Below are positions 7,876 through 17,277 of a stretch of 64,000 nucleotides of DNA, piece after piece. The stretch is from Ignavibacteria bacterium (GTDB lineage: Bacteria; Bacteroidota; Ignavibacteria; OLB7). The translations under genes and the position numbers were made by a program. Position 1 is the stretch's first letter. Every line of letters starts with the position of its first letter. Where the stretch lies: the NCBI GenBank assembly GCA_020635205.1, contig JACKAE010000002.1, forward strand, positions 868,001 to 932,000, given 5' to 3'. The notes below the pieces were generated by a model, which had not been told where the DNA came from, did no database searches, and worked only from the letters and a program-made list of their open reading frames with translations.

Positions 7876-10857
7876 GTGATTATAAAGACTTTGCGTTCGT
7901 ATATCTTTCTGAGTCTGCTCCTTCTGTTTTCTCTCTCTACTCTGCTTGTAGAGTCGGGGCAAGCCCAGACCCGTAATCGGTCTGACCATCGTGGGAAGGA
8001 GTTCCGTCTTGCATTCCTCCACACAAATGGGGATGGGACTTTCCCAACCTACTATATCGTGGTCAGCAGCGAGATACCGACGAGGGGGACAATCACCTAC
8101 GAGGCAACTGGCGAAACCTATAACATCGCAATTCCTTTCGCCAACAACCCAGAGCGTATCAAGCTCGACACCTTCAAACTCCTCCTTCCAGACCCTGCAG
8201 GGGGGACGGAGATATCACATCAAACACTAACAGTTCGATTTCAAGACGAGGTAACACTCTACGCCATCAACACTCTTCGCTGGAGTAGCGATTCTTACCT
8301 ACCACTTCCGATCGATGCCTTAGGATTGGAGCACACGATCATGGCCTATCCGAGCACAGCAGAGCCGGGACCAACGGGTCAGATCTTTGAGACATCCGAT
8401 TTCCCCTCGCAATTTGCGGTGATTGCAACCGAGAACAATACGAGCGTTACAATTCAGCCAACTGTTTCTGTGAATGGTCGCGGAAATACCAACCAATATG
8501 TCGTAAAACTTAATGCGGGTGAAGTCTACTTCGGGCAGGCGCGAGATAGAGGGAGATCACAGCGAGCTGGACGGGATTTGACCGGCTCGGTTGTGATTGC
8601 AGACAAGCCAGTTGTGGTTTACGGAAGTCATCAACGCTCGAACATCCCTTGGAACGAGGCAGTTGGTAGAGATCATTTAGTTGAGCAGATGCCGTCGGTT
8701 GATCGGTGGGGGTATCATGCAATGGTAACGCCCCACTTCCAATTAGAGAAGACAGTGGACGACGCGAACTTTATTCGCGTAATTGCCTCGCAACCCGGCA
8801 CACTTCTCACTATTGATAGTGGAGCATCTCAGGGAATACCGGTTGGCAGACCGATAGAGATACCGTTGCAGCGAGCAATGCTCCTAACGGCAAATAAGCC
8901 AATTTCGGTTGCCCAATTTCAGCATTCAACTGTTGATGTCGAGTTTATTTCACTCCCGAACGACACAGTTGGGGATCCTTTTATGATGTTAGTCCCACCA
9001 CGCGAGCAGTTCGACTCGAACTATAGCTTTGAAAGCTGGGATACAAAAGATTTTCTCTACCACTTCATCAACGTTGTAATACCTACCGAGCGAATTTCCT
9101 CGCTGCGACTTGATGGCAGACCTGTAGCCGCTCAGTTTATTCCAATTCCGAAAACCAGCTACAGCTACGCTCAAATACCAATGACTGCCGGTGGGCACAA
9201 TATCAGTGCTCGAGTACCTTTCGGACTTTACATCTATGGTTACGGTCCATACAACTCGTATGGTGCGCCGGGTGGGATGGTCTTCGACTCGCTCTTTACG
9301 GACCACGAACCTCCCGACATTCGTTGGCGTGATACCTGCAACGGTGTTGTGGGTGCAGCCTTCGATACGACAGCTTTCGATTTTGGGATGGAAGATCTTC
9401 GGCTTCTTTCTGGTTCGCGTAACGTTCGTTTGGAGAATCAGCAGTTTGTTCCGGGAGTCGACTCTATTCAGTTCCGCCTCGAGCTTGTTGATCCATACCA
9501 AGATGGACACGCCAACCTTCTTGCCGTAGATACAGCCGGACTTCAGCGTCGGTATGAGTTTGATGTTAAGGGATTTACTGTTGCCTTAACAGGTGGAGCA
9601 CCACCAGTTCAGCTCGACACGTTGGCTTCGCTTAATGGGATTGAGTTCTGCAAAACAATCACCTTACGGAACTATGGAACCTTCCCTCAAGAAATCAAGG
9701 GCATTGATTTCAAGGATCAGATGCTGGGCTTGCAGGTGAGAGATACGTTCCCCTTTACTCTACAGCCGGGAGAGGCTCGGAACGTATTGATTTGCTTTCA
9801 ACATGTTGGAGATACTTCCGCTCTGGTTGAAATCCGTATCGACAATGGCTGCCAGATCCGTCCGGTTGCTCTCCTTCCACTGCTGAGTGGTATTGATTCG
9901 CTGACGCCAGCAATTACGTTGCTTTCCAGTGAGTGCGACGACAACGTGGTGTTCGATATCGCTGAGTCATACGCTCAAAATTCTGGCATTGCATTCATTA
10001 CGCTGAATACAGTGGTAAACGCTGAAGTGCTTACTCCCGAAACGTTGCCGAGTAAGAGGGCAAAAGTGGAGATCAGGCGTAAGAGCATTTGGAAAGATGT
10101 AATCTACGACATCGAAGTTGTCGACGTGGTAGGAAACCGCATTCGGTTGAACGACACAATTGGAGGGTTAACCTTAGCGATTACCGATCAGTCGAGTGTC
10201 GACGAGTTCGGGTTCAAACTTGAGCCGGCAATTCCGTGGGAGTACGAACGGTTGGTTTATACCCGAAACGACTGCGATACGTTGTGGTTGGAGAATACCG
10301 GATTAAAGCCTCTCGACCTCCGTCGATTACGTTTTATTGGGAATCTGGAATTTTCGGTTCCCCCCGACCAGTTGCCGTTGAGGCTCAAGCCAAACGAGCG
10401 AAAGGCTATTGAAGTTTGTGTGAAGCCGAATGCTGCCGGTGATTTCCGCGACACAATGATTATTGAATTCTTCTGCGGTCGACTAATCAATGTGGTGGAG
10501 TTCAAATCGGTTGTCGATCCGTTGTCGGGGCATGGTGCGGATCGCTGCGGAAACCAAATGGAGTTCAACGTGATGGGCTTCACGAAGCAAAACTTCCTTG
10601 AAAATCCAATTCCGAATCCTTCTGTTAAGGGGACGGCTCTGCTGACGTTTGGGCTGAAGGAACCAGAAACGTTGACTATCACACTGCACGATGCGCTCGG
10701 CAACGAGATGCGTCGCTTCTTGGATAGCGATCCGATGCCGGGGGGAATCGGACAGATACGAGCCGAGCTTGATGGTCTCTCTTCGGGTGGATATTATCTG
10801 CGCATGGAGACCAGTTCAGGAGAAGTTTTTCTTCGTCCCCTTATCATTCAGCAGTAA
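7876..10857 (+). CDS. Secreted IgGFc-binding-domain protein with T9SS sorting domain (tandem paralog 1)
   Basis: This 993-residue protein starts at a GTG and has a signal peptide (IFLSLLLLFSLSTLLV, cleavage after GQAQ). Residues ~35–460 are an IgGFc-binding N-terminal-type domain, with KEFRLAFL, FAVIATENNTSVTIQP, LNAGEVYFGQA and DHLVEQMPSVDRWG. The next ~430 residues carry Ig-like/HYDIN-like beta repeats with paired cysteines (for example CKTITLRNYGTFPQ). The last ~85 residues (IPNPSVKGTALLTF to YYLRMETSSGEVF) are a T9SS type A C-terminal sorting domain. The expected location is the cell surface or outside the cell. The N-terminal domain is named after a mucin-like mammalian protein; ligand binding here is untested. 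Confidence 0.88.
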   Translation: MIIKTLRSYIFLSLLLLFSLSTLLVESGQAQTRNRSDHRGKEFRLAFLHTNGDGTFPTYYIVVSSEIPTRGTITYEATGETYNIAIPFANNPERIKLDTFKLLLPDPAGGTEISHQTLTVRFQDEVTLYAINTLRWSSDSYLPLPIDALGLEHTIMAYPSTAEPGPTGQIFETSDFPSQFAVIATENNTSVTIQPTVSVNGRGNTNQYVVKLNAGEVYFGQARDRGRSQRAGRDLTGSVVIADKPVVVYGSHQRSNIPWNEAVGRDHLVEQMPSVDRWGYHAMVTPHFQLEKTVDDANFIRVIASQPGTLLTIDSGASQGIPVGRPIEIPLQRAMLLTANKPISVAQFQHSTVDVEFISLPNDTVGDPFMMLVPPREQFDSNYSFESWDTKDFLYHFINVVIPTERISSLRLDGRPVAAQFIPIPKTSYSYAQIPMTAGGHNISARVPFGLYIYGYGPYNSYGAPGGMVFDSLFTDHEPPDIRWRDTCNGVVGAAFDTTAFDFGMEDLRLLSGSRNVRLENQQFVPGVDSIQFRLELVDPYQDGHANLLAVDTAGLQRRYEFDVKGFTVALTGGAPPVQLDTLASLNGIEFCKTITLRNYGTFPQEIKGIDFKDQMLGLQVRDTFPFTLQPGEARNVLICFQHVGDTSALVEIRIDNGCQIRPVALLPLLSGIDSLTPAITLLSSECDDNVVFDIAESYAQNSGIAFITLNTVVNAEVLTPETLPSKRAKVEIRRKSIWKDVIYDIEVVDVVGNRIRLNDTIGGLTLAITDQSSVDEFGFKLEPAIPWEYERLVYTRNDCDTLWLENTGLKPLDLRRLRFIGNLEFSVPPDQLPLRLKPNERKAIEVCVKPNAAGDFRDTMIIEFFCGRLINVVEFKSVVDPLSGHGADRCGNQMEFNVMGFTKQNFLENPIPNPSVKGTALLTFGLKEPETLTITLHDALGNEMRRFLDSDPMPGGIGQIRAELDGLSSGGYYLRMETSSGEVFLRPLIIQQ

Positions 10858-10890
10858 CTTGAGAGGTGAGTTGATTGTTGTATAGGGGAA

Positions 10891-10908
10891 GTTGACCTTC
10901 AAGTCAAC
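10891..10908. other. Small hairpin between paralogs 1 and 2
   Basis: GTTGAC and GTCAAC flank a six-base loop 34 bases after the stop of paralog 1. No T-run follows, so it is more likely a processing or attenuation hairpin than an intrinsic terminator. AAGGAG, a good ribosome-binding site for paralog 2, lies 30 bases further on. Confidence 0.3.
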
Positions 10909-10938
10909 CAACTCTGAATTCAGAAGGAGAAAGGGTAC

Positions 10939-13900
10939 ATGAGGGAATCGTCATCCACAGCAAGGCATCGCGTTCTCTCGAACATCTCAAGTTCGGCTCT
11001 ACTTCTCTGCCTACTCTTTTCATCTACAGCTCTCCTAAAAGCACAAAAACCACACGACACGAAGGGGAAAGAGTTCTGGGTTGCATTTATGCAGAACTTA
11101 GGGTCGGGTCAAGACTTCGAATTTTCCGACCTTCGCCTCTATATCTCAAGCGACACAATCACAACTGTCTACGTTCACTACATCCCCTTGGATGATACTC
11201 TTGAGGTTCAAATCAACAGGGCAAGAGTTCCCTATGAAGTAGATATAAACGCGATTTTTGGAAATCGTACCGAACTGGAAGAAGTGAGGCCTGATGGAAG
11301 CAATGCAATTTCTCGCAATGTCTTTCACGTCTTCAGCAACGACGACATCACTCTCTATGGTGTTAATATCAGGCAGATGTCAGCCGATGCCTTCTTGGCA
11401 CTTCCTGACGATGTGTTGAGTGGAAGATATATCGTGACGGCTTGGCCGAACGGGTATCTCTACGGAAACTTTGAGGGGAGTGGGTTCATCGACGAGTTCG
11501 ACACACACTCCGAGTTTGCTGTGATTGGTACAGAAGACCAAACGACAGTGGAGATCACTCCTTCAGCGCCACTAAGTGGACAACAGGGAAAACGGCCCTT
11601 TACCATTAGCCTCAACGCCGGGGAAGTCTATTTCGGGCAGGCAATACTTGGGTCGGCATTTGATGTTACCGGGACTGAGATCAAGGCAAACAAGCCAGTC
11701 GCGGTCTTTGGTGGGAATCAACGGACGGCAATTCCAATCTCCGTTGGAAATTACAGAGATCACCTTGTAGAACAGATACCTCCGATTGAGGCGTGGGGTC
11801 GCACGGCAATACTGACCCCCCACTTTAATATCGCACCGAAGTCAACCGAACGCTCCGAGGCTCGGGTGCTTGCAGCCTTTGATGATACAGAGGTGACCGT
11901 AACAACGGCGACTGGAATTCGGACCTGGACTGTGAATGCTTCTGCACCACTACAGTTACCGTTAACTGCAAGCTATATCAACTCAACAAAGCCGATTCTG
12001 GTTGTACAGTACGAGCATTCGGTTGGGGAGATTTCGAATCCGATACCGGGGTCAAACGATCTCGGCGATCCCTTTATGATGCTGATTCCATCCCCCGAGC
12101 AGTACGACACAGCCTACTCGTTTCAGAGCATTATTCACCCTGAGTTCATCGCCCACTATATCAACGTAATTGTACCAAACAAGGCGATTGCAAGTCTTGA
12201 AATTGATGGACAATCGTTAGCCGGAGCCGCATTCCTTCCGATACCGGGAACAACATTTTCATACGCTCAGATCAAAGTAAACTCCGGCTCGCACTACATC
12301 CGTGCAAACGACCAGTTTGGACTTTGTGTGTATGGGTTTGGTCGAGCAAACTCTTATGGGTATCCGGGGGGAACTCTCTTCAGAGAACTTGAGGTTGACT
12401 TTGAACGGCCACTGATTTCAGCCGATGGGAAGTGCGATCTGATTGAGGGCATTATCCGCGATGATCGCGTTACCGATTCCGGCATCGACTCCTGCTACAG
12501 TACCGAGGGGAGCCAGAACGTTCTGGTGACAATAGCTCCCTTTGTACAAGGGGCAGATACAGTCCGGTGGAGCGCGCAGTTGATTGATCCCTACCAAGAT
12601 GGAGTTGTGGAGATTAAGGGGATTGATGGGGCTGGGCGTTCAACAATCCTTCGCAAAGAGATTCCCGGCTATACAGTTGCAGGAGTTGGCAGTAGTGGCT
12701 CGGAACCACTTAGGTTCGATATCGTCTCCTACAACGGGAAAGAGGGATGCCGTGAGATACGCCTTTTTAACTACGGAGGCTTTCCCCAGAGCGTTGAGCG
12801 AATTACACTCAAAGCTGGTGACCCGGTTGGCTTGAATGTGAAGACGTCTCTGCCAATTACGATTCTTCCGGGAGAAACTGCATCAATCAACATCTGCTAT
12901 GCAGGAGATCAGGATGAATCATTTGAAGTTGGACTTGCCGTTGGTGGAGCTTGCATTGACCGTGATGCCTTGATTGCCCACGTTGTGACAGTGATCGACA
13001 CGCTGCCCCCTGCTATCGATTTTGGTGGAGAAGGGTGTGGCAATTCAACAATTACGTTTGCGGAGCCAAACCAACAGTACTTGGAGGTGGAGTCGGTTGA
13101 GGTGGACACGATTATCAACGGAACTTGGAGCTTGAACCCAGAAGCACTTCCGGCGCAGACGGTTTCTCTTCGATTATATCCGACAGATTTTCGAGAAGAT
13201 CTTATTGTAAGAGGACGGACACGTGACAGAGCCGGGAATGAGCTTCGTTTCGCTGACACGATTCCCGGCTTTACAATCGGAGTTTTCGAGGAGCCTGAGA
13301 GTGATCGACTTGCCTTGAGACTGGAGAGAGATTGGATAAGCGATAGCCTGGTACTCAACTCCACTCGTTGCGATAGTCTGTTGATTGTCAACTATGGCTC
13401 GTACCCGTTAACGGTGACTCGGGTTTTTATGAGAGAAAATCTTGAGTTCAGTATTCCCCCGACACAGTTGCCCCTTGCTTTAGCTCCCGGCGAGGAGAGA
13501 CGAGTGGCAGTCTGTTTGCAGGGGAGGGTGGCAGGAGAGCAGATCGATACGCTCTGGATAGAAGATGCCTGTGGACGGTGGGAGAACGTGTTGCTTCGAA
13601 CGCCGGTGATGCCAACTTCTGGGAACGGCAATGACTACTGCGGTAACCTTGTCAACGTTCAGTCGTTTGGACCAACGAAACGGACGTTCATCACCACACC
13701 AATTCCAAACCCGGCTCCGGCTGGCAGATTAACGCTTGATATTGGGTTGCAACGTAACGAGTTGGTCTCCCTAAGTGTCTTTGACCTTGCTGGATTCCCT
13801 GAACTGGAGCTGGTGGATGAGGGTGAGATCGAAGCTGGTATCCACCGATTCGAGTTCGATGCGTCAAATCTTGAAGCGGGAATCTACTTCTGCAAGATGG

Positions 13901-13950
13901 TGACTGGCTCAGGAGAAATCCTGACCACAAAATTCATGATTCGGGACTGA
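10939..13950 (+). CDS. Secreted IgGFc-binding-domain protein with T9SS sorting domain (tandem paralog 2)
   Basis: This 1003-residue protein has a signal peptide (ALLLCLLFSSTALLKAQ). Its order matches the preceding gene. The IgGFc-binding-type domain at ~40–470 includes GKEFWVAFMQNLG, TGTEIKANKPVAVFGG and DHLVEQIPPIEAWG. Beta repeats with conserved cysteines follow (CREIRLFNYGGFPQ, RCDSLLIVNYGSYP), then the sorting domain (PIPNPAPAGRLTLDI to IYFCKMVTGSGEI). AAGGAG lies 12 bases before the ATG, one of the clearest ribosome-binding sites in the array. The 81-base gap to paralog 1 suggests co-transcription. Confidence 0.9.
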   Translation: MRESSSTARHRVLSNISSSALLLCLLFSSTALLKAQKPHDTKGKEFWVAFMQNLGSGQDFEFSDLRLYISSDTITTVYVHYIPLDDTLEVQINRARVPYEVDINAIFGNRTELEEVRPDGSNAISRNVFHVFSNDDITLYGVNIRQMSADAFLALPDDVLSGRYIVTAWPNGYLYGNFEGSGFIDEFDTHSEFAVIGTEDQTTVEITPSAPLSGQQGKRPFTISLNAGEVYFGQAILGSAFDVTGTEIKANKPVAVFGGNQRTAIPISVGNYRDHLVEQIPPIEAWGRTAILTPHFNIAPKSTERSEARVLAAFDDTEVTVTTATGIRTWTVNASAPLQLPLTASYINSTKPILVVQYEHSVGEISNPIPGSNDLGDPFMMLIPSPEQYDTAYSFQSIIHPEFIAHYINVIVPNKAIASLEIDGQSLAGAAFLPIPGTTFSYAQIKVNSGSHYIRANDQFGLCVYGFGRANSYGYPGGTLFRELEVDFERPLISADGKCDLIEGIIRDDRVTDSGIDSCYSTEGSQNVLVTIAPFVQGADTVRWSAQLIDPYQDGVVEIKGIDGAGRSTILRKEIPGYTVAGVGSSGSEPLRFDIVSYNGKEGCREIRLFNYGGFPQSVERITLKAGDPVGLNVKTSLPITILPGETASINICYAGDQDESFEVGLAVGGACIDRDALIAHVVTVIDTLPPAIDFGGEGCGNSTITFAEPNQQYLEVESVEVDTIINGTWSLNPEALPAQTVSLRLYPTDFREDLIVRGRTRDRAGNELRFADTIPGFTIGVFEEPESDRLALRLERDWISDSLVLNSTRCDSLLIVNYGSYPLTVTRVFMRENLEFSIPPTQLPLALAPGEERRVAVCLQGRVAGEQIDTLWIEDACGRWENVLLRTPVMPTSGNGNDYCGNLVNVQSFGPTKRTFITTPIPNPAPAGRLTLDIGLQRNELVSLSVFDLAGFPELELVDEGEIEAGIHRFEFDASNLEAGIYFCKMVTGSGEILTTKFMIRD

Positions 13951-14030
13951 TCTTCTTGCTTTGCAGAATTCTACGGTAAAATCTGTGAAGCAATCCTTTC
14001 TGGATCATCTCGCTGTAAACAACCAAGAAC

Positions 14031-17000
14031 ATGGTGAAGATTATAGATCGATTATCGACGCTATACAATAGATTTGCTCATCCTTTATGTTCAGTGGCGC
14101 TCCTCTGTTCTCTTTTCTTGACTTCATCTGAGGTGAGGGGGCAAAACAGTGCCTTACCTGTACATGACTCGAAAGGACAGGGATTTTGGGTCGCTTTTAT
14201 GGAGACTGCTGGTGGTGGACAAGGATTCGAGCAATCGGATCTTCGCCTCTACCTGAGTGCGATCAAACCGACCGATGTCAGAATTACCTACAAGCGAACA
14301 GGGAGAACGGAGACGATTAATCTTCCGGTTGCCCACCGTTCCTTTGAAGTTGATGTAGCCACCCTCTTTGGTGCTTCTATCGAGCTTGATGGGGGGGATA
14401 TTGGTGTCTCATCGAAAACACTCTACGTAGAGTCAGACGAAGACATTACGCTCTATGGAGTCAGCGTCCGCACTTTCTCCTCTGACGCTTTCCTCGGGCT
14501 TCCCGAAGATGTGCTTACTCGCCGCTATGTGTTGCTCGGTTACCCGAATGGGTATCTGAACAATTTTCAGGTTGGTGGAATTTTTGATATGCCTTCAGAG
14601 TTCGCCATTGTTGGAACCGAAGATGGAACGTTGGTGACGATTACGCCCACTGCCAACATTAACGGACGACCGACTACTGACCCTTTCGTCATCGGCTTGA
14701 ACCGAGGAGAGGTCTTCTTTGCTCAGGCGTCGCTCGATGGCCCGCAGGACATTACTGGAACCGAAATCCGTTCAACAAAACCGGTGGCAGCATTCTCCGG
14801 CAACAAGCGAACATCCATCCCAACGACGGTTGGGAATTTCCGAGACCTTTTGGTAGAACAGATGCCACCACTGGAGTCGTGGGGAAACACGGCTATTATT
14901 CCTCCGCTCTTCGATGTTACTCCGCAGTCAAGTTACACACCAGTAGCCCGGATTGTGGCCGCAGTCGACAACACTACGTGGAGTCTTGATGGTGTTCCCC
15001 AAGCTCCGTTGCAGGGGGGGAAACCTATCGAAATTTTGTTGAGCGAGCGCCCAGCGGTTATCAATGCTTCCGGACCGATATTAGTTGCTCAGTATGAACA
15101 TTCGGTTGGGGCAATTGGGAACAATAACCAGTTCGGTGAGGGTGATCCCTTTATGATGATTATTCCACCTGAACTTCAGTACGATACCTCGTATGCCTTT
15201 CAGAGTGTTCCCCACCCAGAGTTTGTGCGCCACGTTGTAAACGTTGTAATTCCTACCAACGATGTTCTCTCTCTGCGAATTGATAGTCTCCCAGTAGTAG
15301 AGTCCTTTATTCCAATTCCGGGAACCATCTACAGTTACGCACAGGTGATTCTTACACCCGGTGCTCACACAGCCTACGCCGATGCCCCCTTTGGTCTCTA
15401 CGCATACGGATATGGGATGGCCAACTCCTACGGCTATCCAGGTGGGGCGATCTACCGTGTATTGGTTCACGACTTTCAGCATCCCTACATACAGGTCTCA
15501 ACTACTTGTGGAGAGCTGCAGGGGGTTGCAATAGATGATCGGATTACAGACTCCGGCATCGACTCTTGCTATGTAGTGCAGTCGAAAACTCGAAACGCTG
15601 TTGTTGCAATTCAGCCCTTTACGTCGAGTGTCGATTCGGTTTTCTATACAGCGAAGTTGATTGACCCATACAACGATGGCTTTATACAGATCAAGGCAAT
15701 CGACTCAGGTGGACGGTCAATTATGTTGGAGTCCTCAATACCGGGATACACAGTCGGAATGGTTGCATTGAATGGAGGTGTTCCTGAGAAAGGAGAATCT
15801 GTCTCCTACAACGGTGGCCGTGTATGTAGAGAGTTTGAAGTCTTTAACTACGGAGCTTTCCCGCAGGAGATCAACAACCTGAGCGTTACTCCAAACGATG
15901 GGTCGTTTACGATTACCACTACGATTACTACCCCGGGGTCAATTAGGCTACAGCCAGGTGAGAAACAGAGGATTGAAATTTGCTATCAACAGACGATTGA
16001 TTCGGTTGTGGTTGCACGCCTTACCATTGGGGATTCGTGTATTTCGCGTGAAGTAGCGGAGTGGAGTGTTTACTCAATTATCGACACGCTTCCTCCTGTG
16101 CTATCAAGTGGAAGTGATGGTTGTAGGGAAGGGGTGAATGTAATACTCTCCGAACCGGATCAGAAATATATGGGGATTGCCTCGGTTAGTCTCGGCACGG
16201 TGATTAATGCCGAAGCAACGTTCGATCCAAATCCAGCAGGACTTCCCTCAGCAGAGTTGAAGCTCCACTTAACTCCAATTGATCCATATCAAGACATGAT
16301 CTACGAGGTGAGTGTGGTAGACCTTGCTGGGAATAGCATAACAGTTGCCGACACTATTGGAGGATTTACGTTGGCAGCGATTGACCCAAGTAGTGGCGAC
16401 CACACATCAGCCCGTTTCGGCATCGAGTGGAAAACCGATAGCCTGGATTATCTCGCCTACCGGTGCGACAGTATTCTGCTACGGAACTATGGGGCACGTG
16501 ATATGGTGATTGCTCGCGCCACATTGCAGAACAATCTCGAGTTTTCTATTCCTCCAGCGCAGTTCCCGCTCAATTTGAAGGCAGGAGACTCAGTGAAAAT
16601 TGCCATCTGTCTCGAAGGGAACTTTGCAGGGAACCAGGTTGATACGCTTCTGATAATCGACACGTGCGGAAGGTGGGATCGCATCCCAATGAAGACGCCA
16701 GTCGATTTTGGTTTTGGCTCCGGGGTTGATCGTTGCGGGCAGAACATGACAATCCAAGCCTTCGCTCCGTCGAAGCGTACTATCCTGATGCCACCATTTC
16801 CGAATCCTACTCCGGGTGAACCGGTTGGCATCGATATCGGCCTACGTCGAGACGAGCTTGTCACTATCGACGTACTCGACATGAACGGAAATAAGGTGCT
16901 CAGCATCTTGAACAACGCCCCGATCAAGGGAGGCATCCACCGTCTACGGTTTGAGCCAATCAGTCTCGAAAGTGGCACGTATTTCTGCCGCATGACGACA

Positions 17001-17045
17001 GGGTATGGGGAAGTAAAGACAGTAAAGATGGTGGTACAGAAGTAG
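14031..17045 (+). CDS. Secreted IgGFc-binding-domain protein with T9SS sorting domain (tandem paralog 3)
   Basis: At 1004 residues this has the same architecture and almost the same length as the two preceding genes. A signal peptide (LCSVALLCSLFLTSSEVRGQ) leads into an IgGFc-binding-type domain with GQGFWVAFMETAGG, FAIVGTEDGTLVTITP, TGTEIRSTKPVAAFSG and LLVEQMPPLESWG. Cysteine-bearing beta repeats follow, then a sorting domain (FPNPTPGEPVGIDI to TYFCRMTTGYGEV). It is closer to paralog 2 than to paralog 1 by eye, as in the shared IDDRITDSGIDSCY-type segment. Local duplication is the simplest explanation. Confidence 0.9.
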   Translation: MVKIIDRLSTLYNRFAHPLCSVALLCSLFLTSSEVRGQNSALPVHDSKGQGFWVAFMETAGGGQGFEQSDLRLYLSAIKPTDVRITYKRTGRTETINLPVAHRSFEVDVATLFGASIELDGGDIGVSSKTLYVESDEDITLYGVSVRTFSSDAFLGLPEDVLTRRYVLLGYPNGYLNNFQVGGIFDMPSEFAIVGTEDGTLVTITPTANINGRPTTDPFVIGLNRGEVFFAQASLDGPQDITGTEIRSTKPVAAFSGNKRTSIPTTVGNFRDLLVEQMPPLESWGNTAIIPPLFDVTPQSSYTPVARIVAAVDNTTWSLDGVPQAPLQGGKPIEILLSERPAVINASGPILVAQYEHSVGAIGNNNQFGEGDPFMMIIPPELQYDTSYAFQSVPHPEFVRHVVNVVIPTNDVLSLRIDSLPVVESFIPIPGTIYSYAQVILTPGAHTAYADAPFGLYAYGYGMANSYGYPGGAIYRVLVHDFQHPYIQVSTTCGELQGVAIDDRITDSGIDSCYVVQSKTRNAVVAIQPFTSSVDSVFYTAKLIDPYNDGFIQIKAIDSGGRSIMLESSIPGYTVGMVALNGGVPEKGESVSYNGGRVCREFEVFNYGAFPQEINNLSVTPNDGSFTITTTITTPGSIRLQPGEKQRIEICYQQTIDSVVVARLTIGDSCISREVAEWSVYSIIDTLPPVLSSGSDGCREGVNVILSEPDQKYMGIASVSLGTVINAEATFDPNPAGLPSAELKLHLTPIDPYQDMIYEVSVVDLAGNSITVADTIGGFTLAAIDPSSGDHTSARFGIEWKTDSLDYLAYRCDSILLRNYGARDMVIARATLQNNLEFSIPPAQFPLNLKAGDSVKIAICLEGNFAGNQVDTLLIIDTCGRWDRIPMKTPVDFGFGSGVDRCGQNMTIQAFAPSKRTILMPPFPNPTPGEPVGIDIGLRRDELVTIDVLDMNGNKVLSILNNAPIKGGIHRLRFEPISLESGTYFCRMTTGYGEVKTVKMVVQK

Positions 17046-17277
17046 GGGAGAAGGAGAGCAGCAATTTTGGATTTCGGAATGTTGTTTGTGGAAAGGTCTC
17101 TCTCTTTGTCAACTTTGCGTCCGCCATAGCCAATTGCCCCTTTATGTGAAGATTTTTCCTGTGGCTTCTCCGAATCTCCTTGAGTCACCTCCTTTTCTCT
17201 TGCACTATTTCAGATGGTGAAGTATGTTGTGTCCAGATCATCAACCACTACCCGTTTACACAACCTGAGTCACTCGT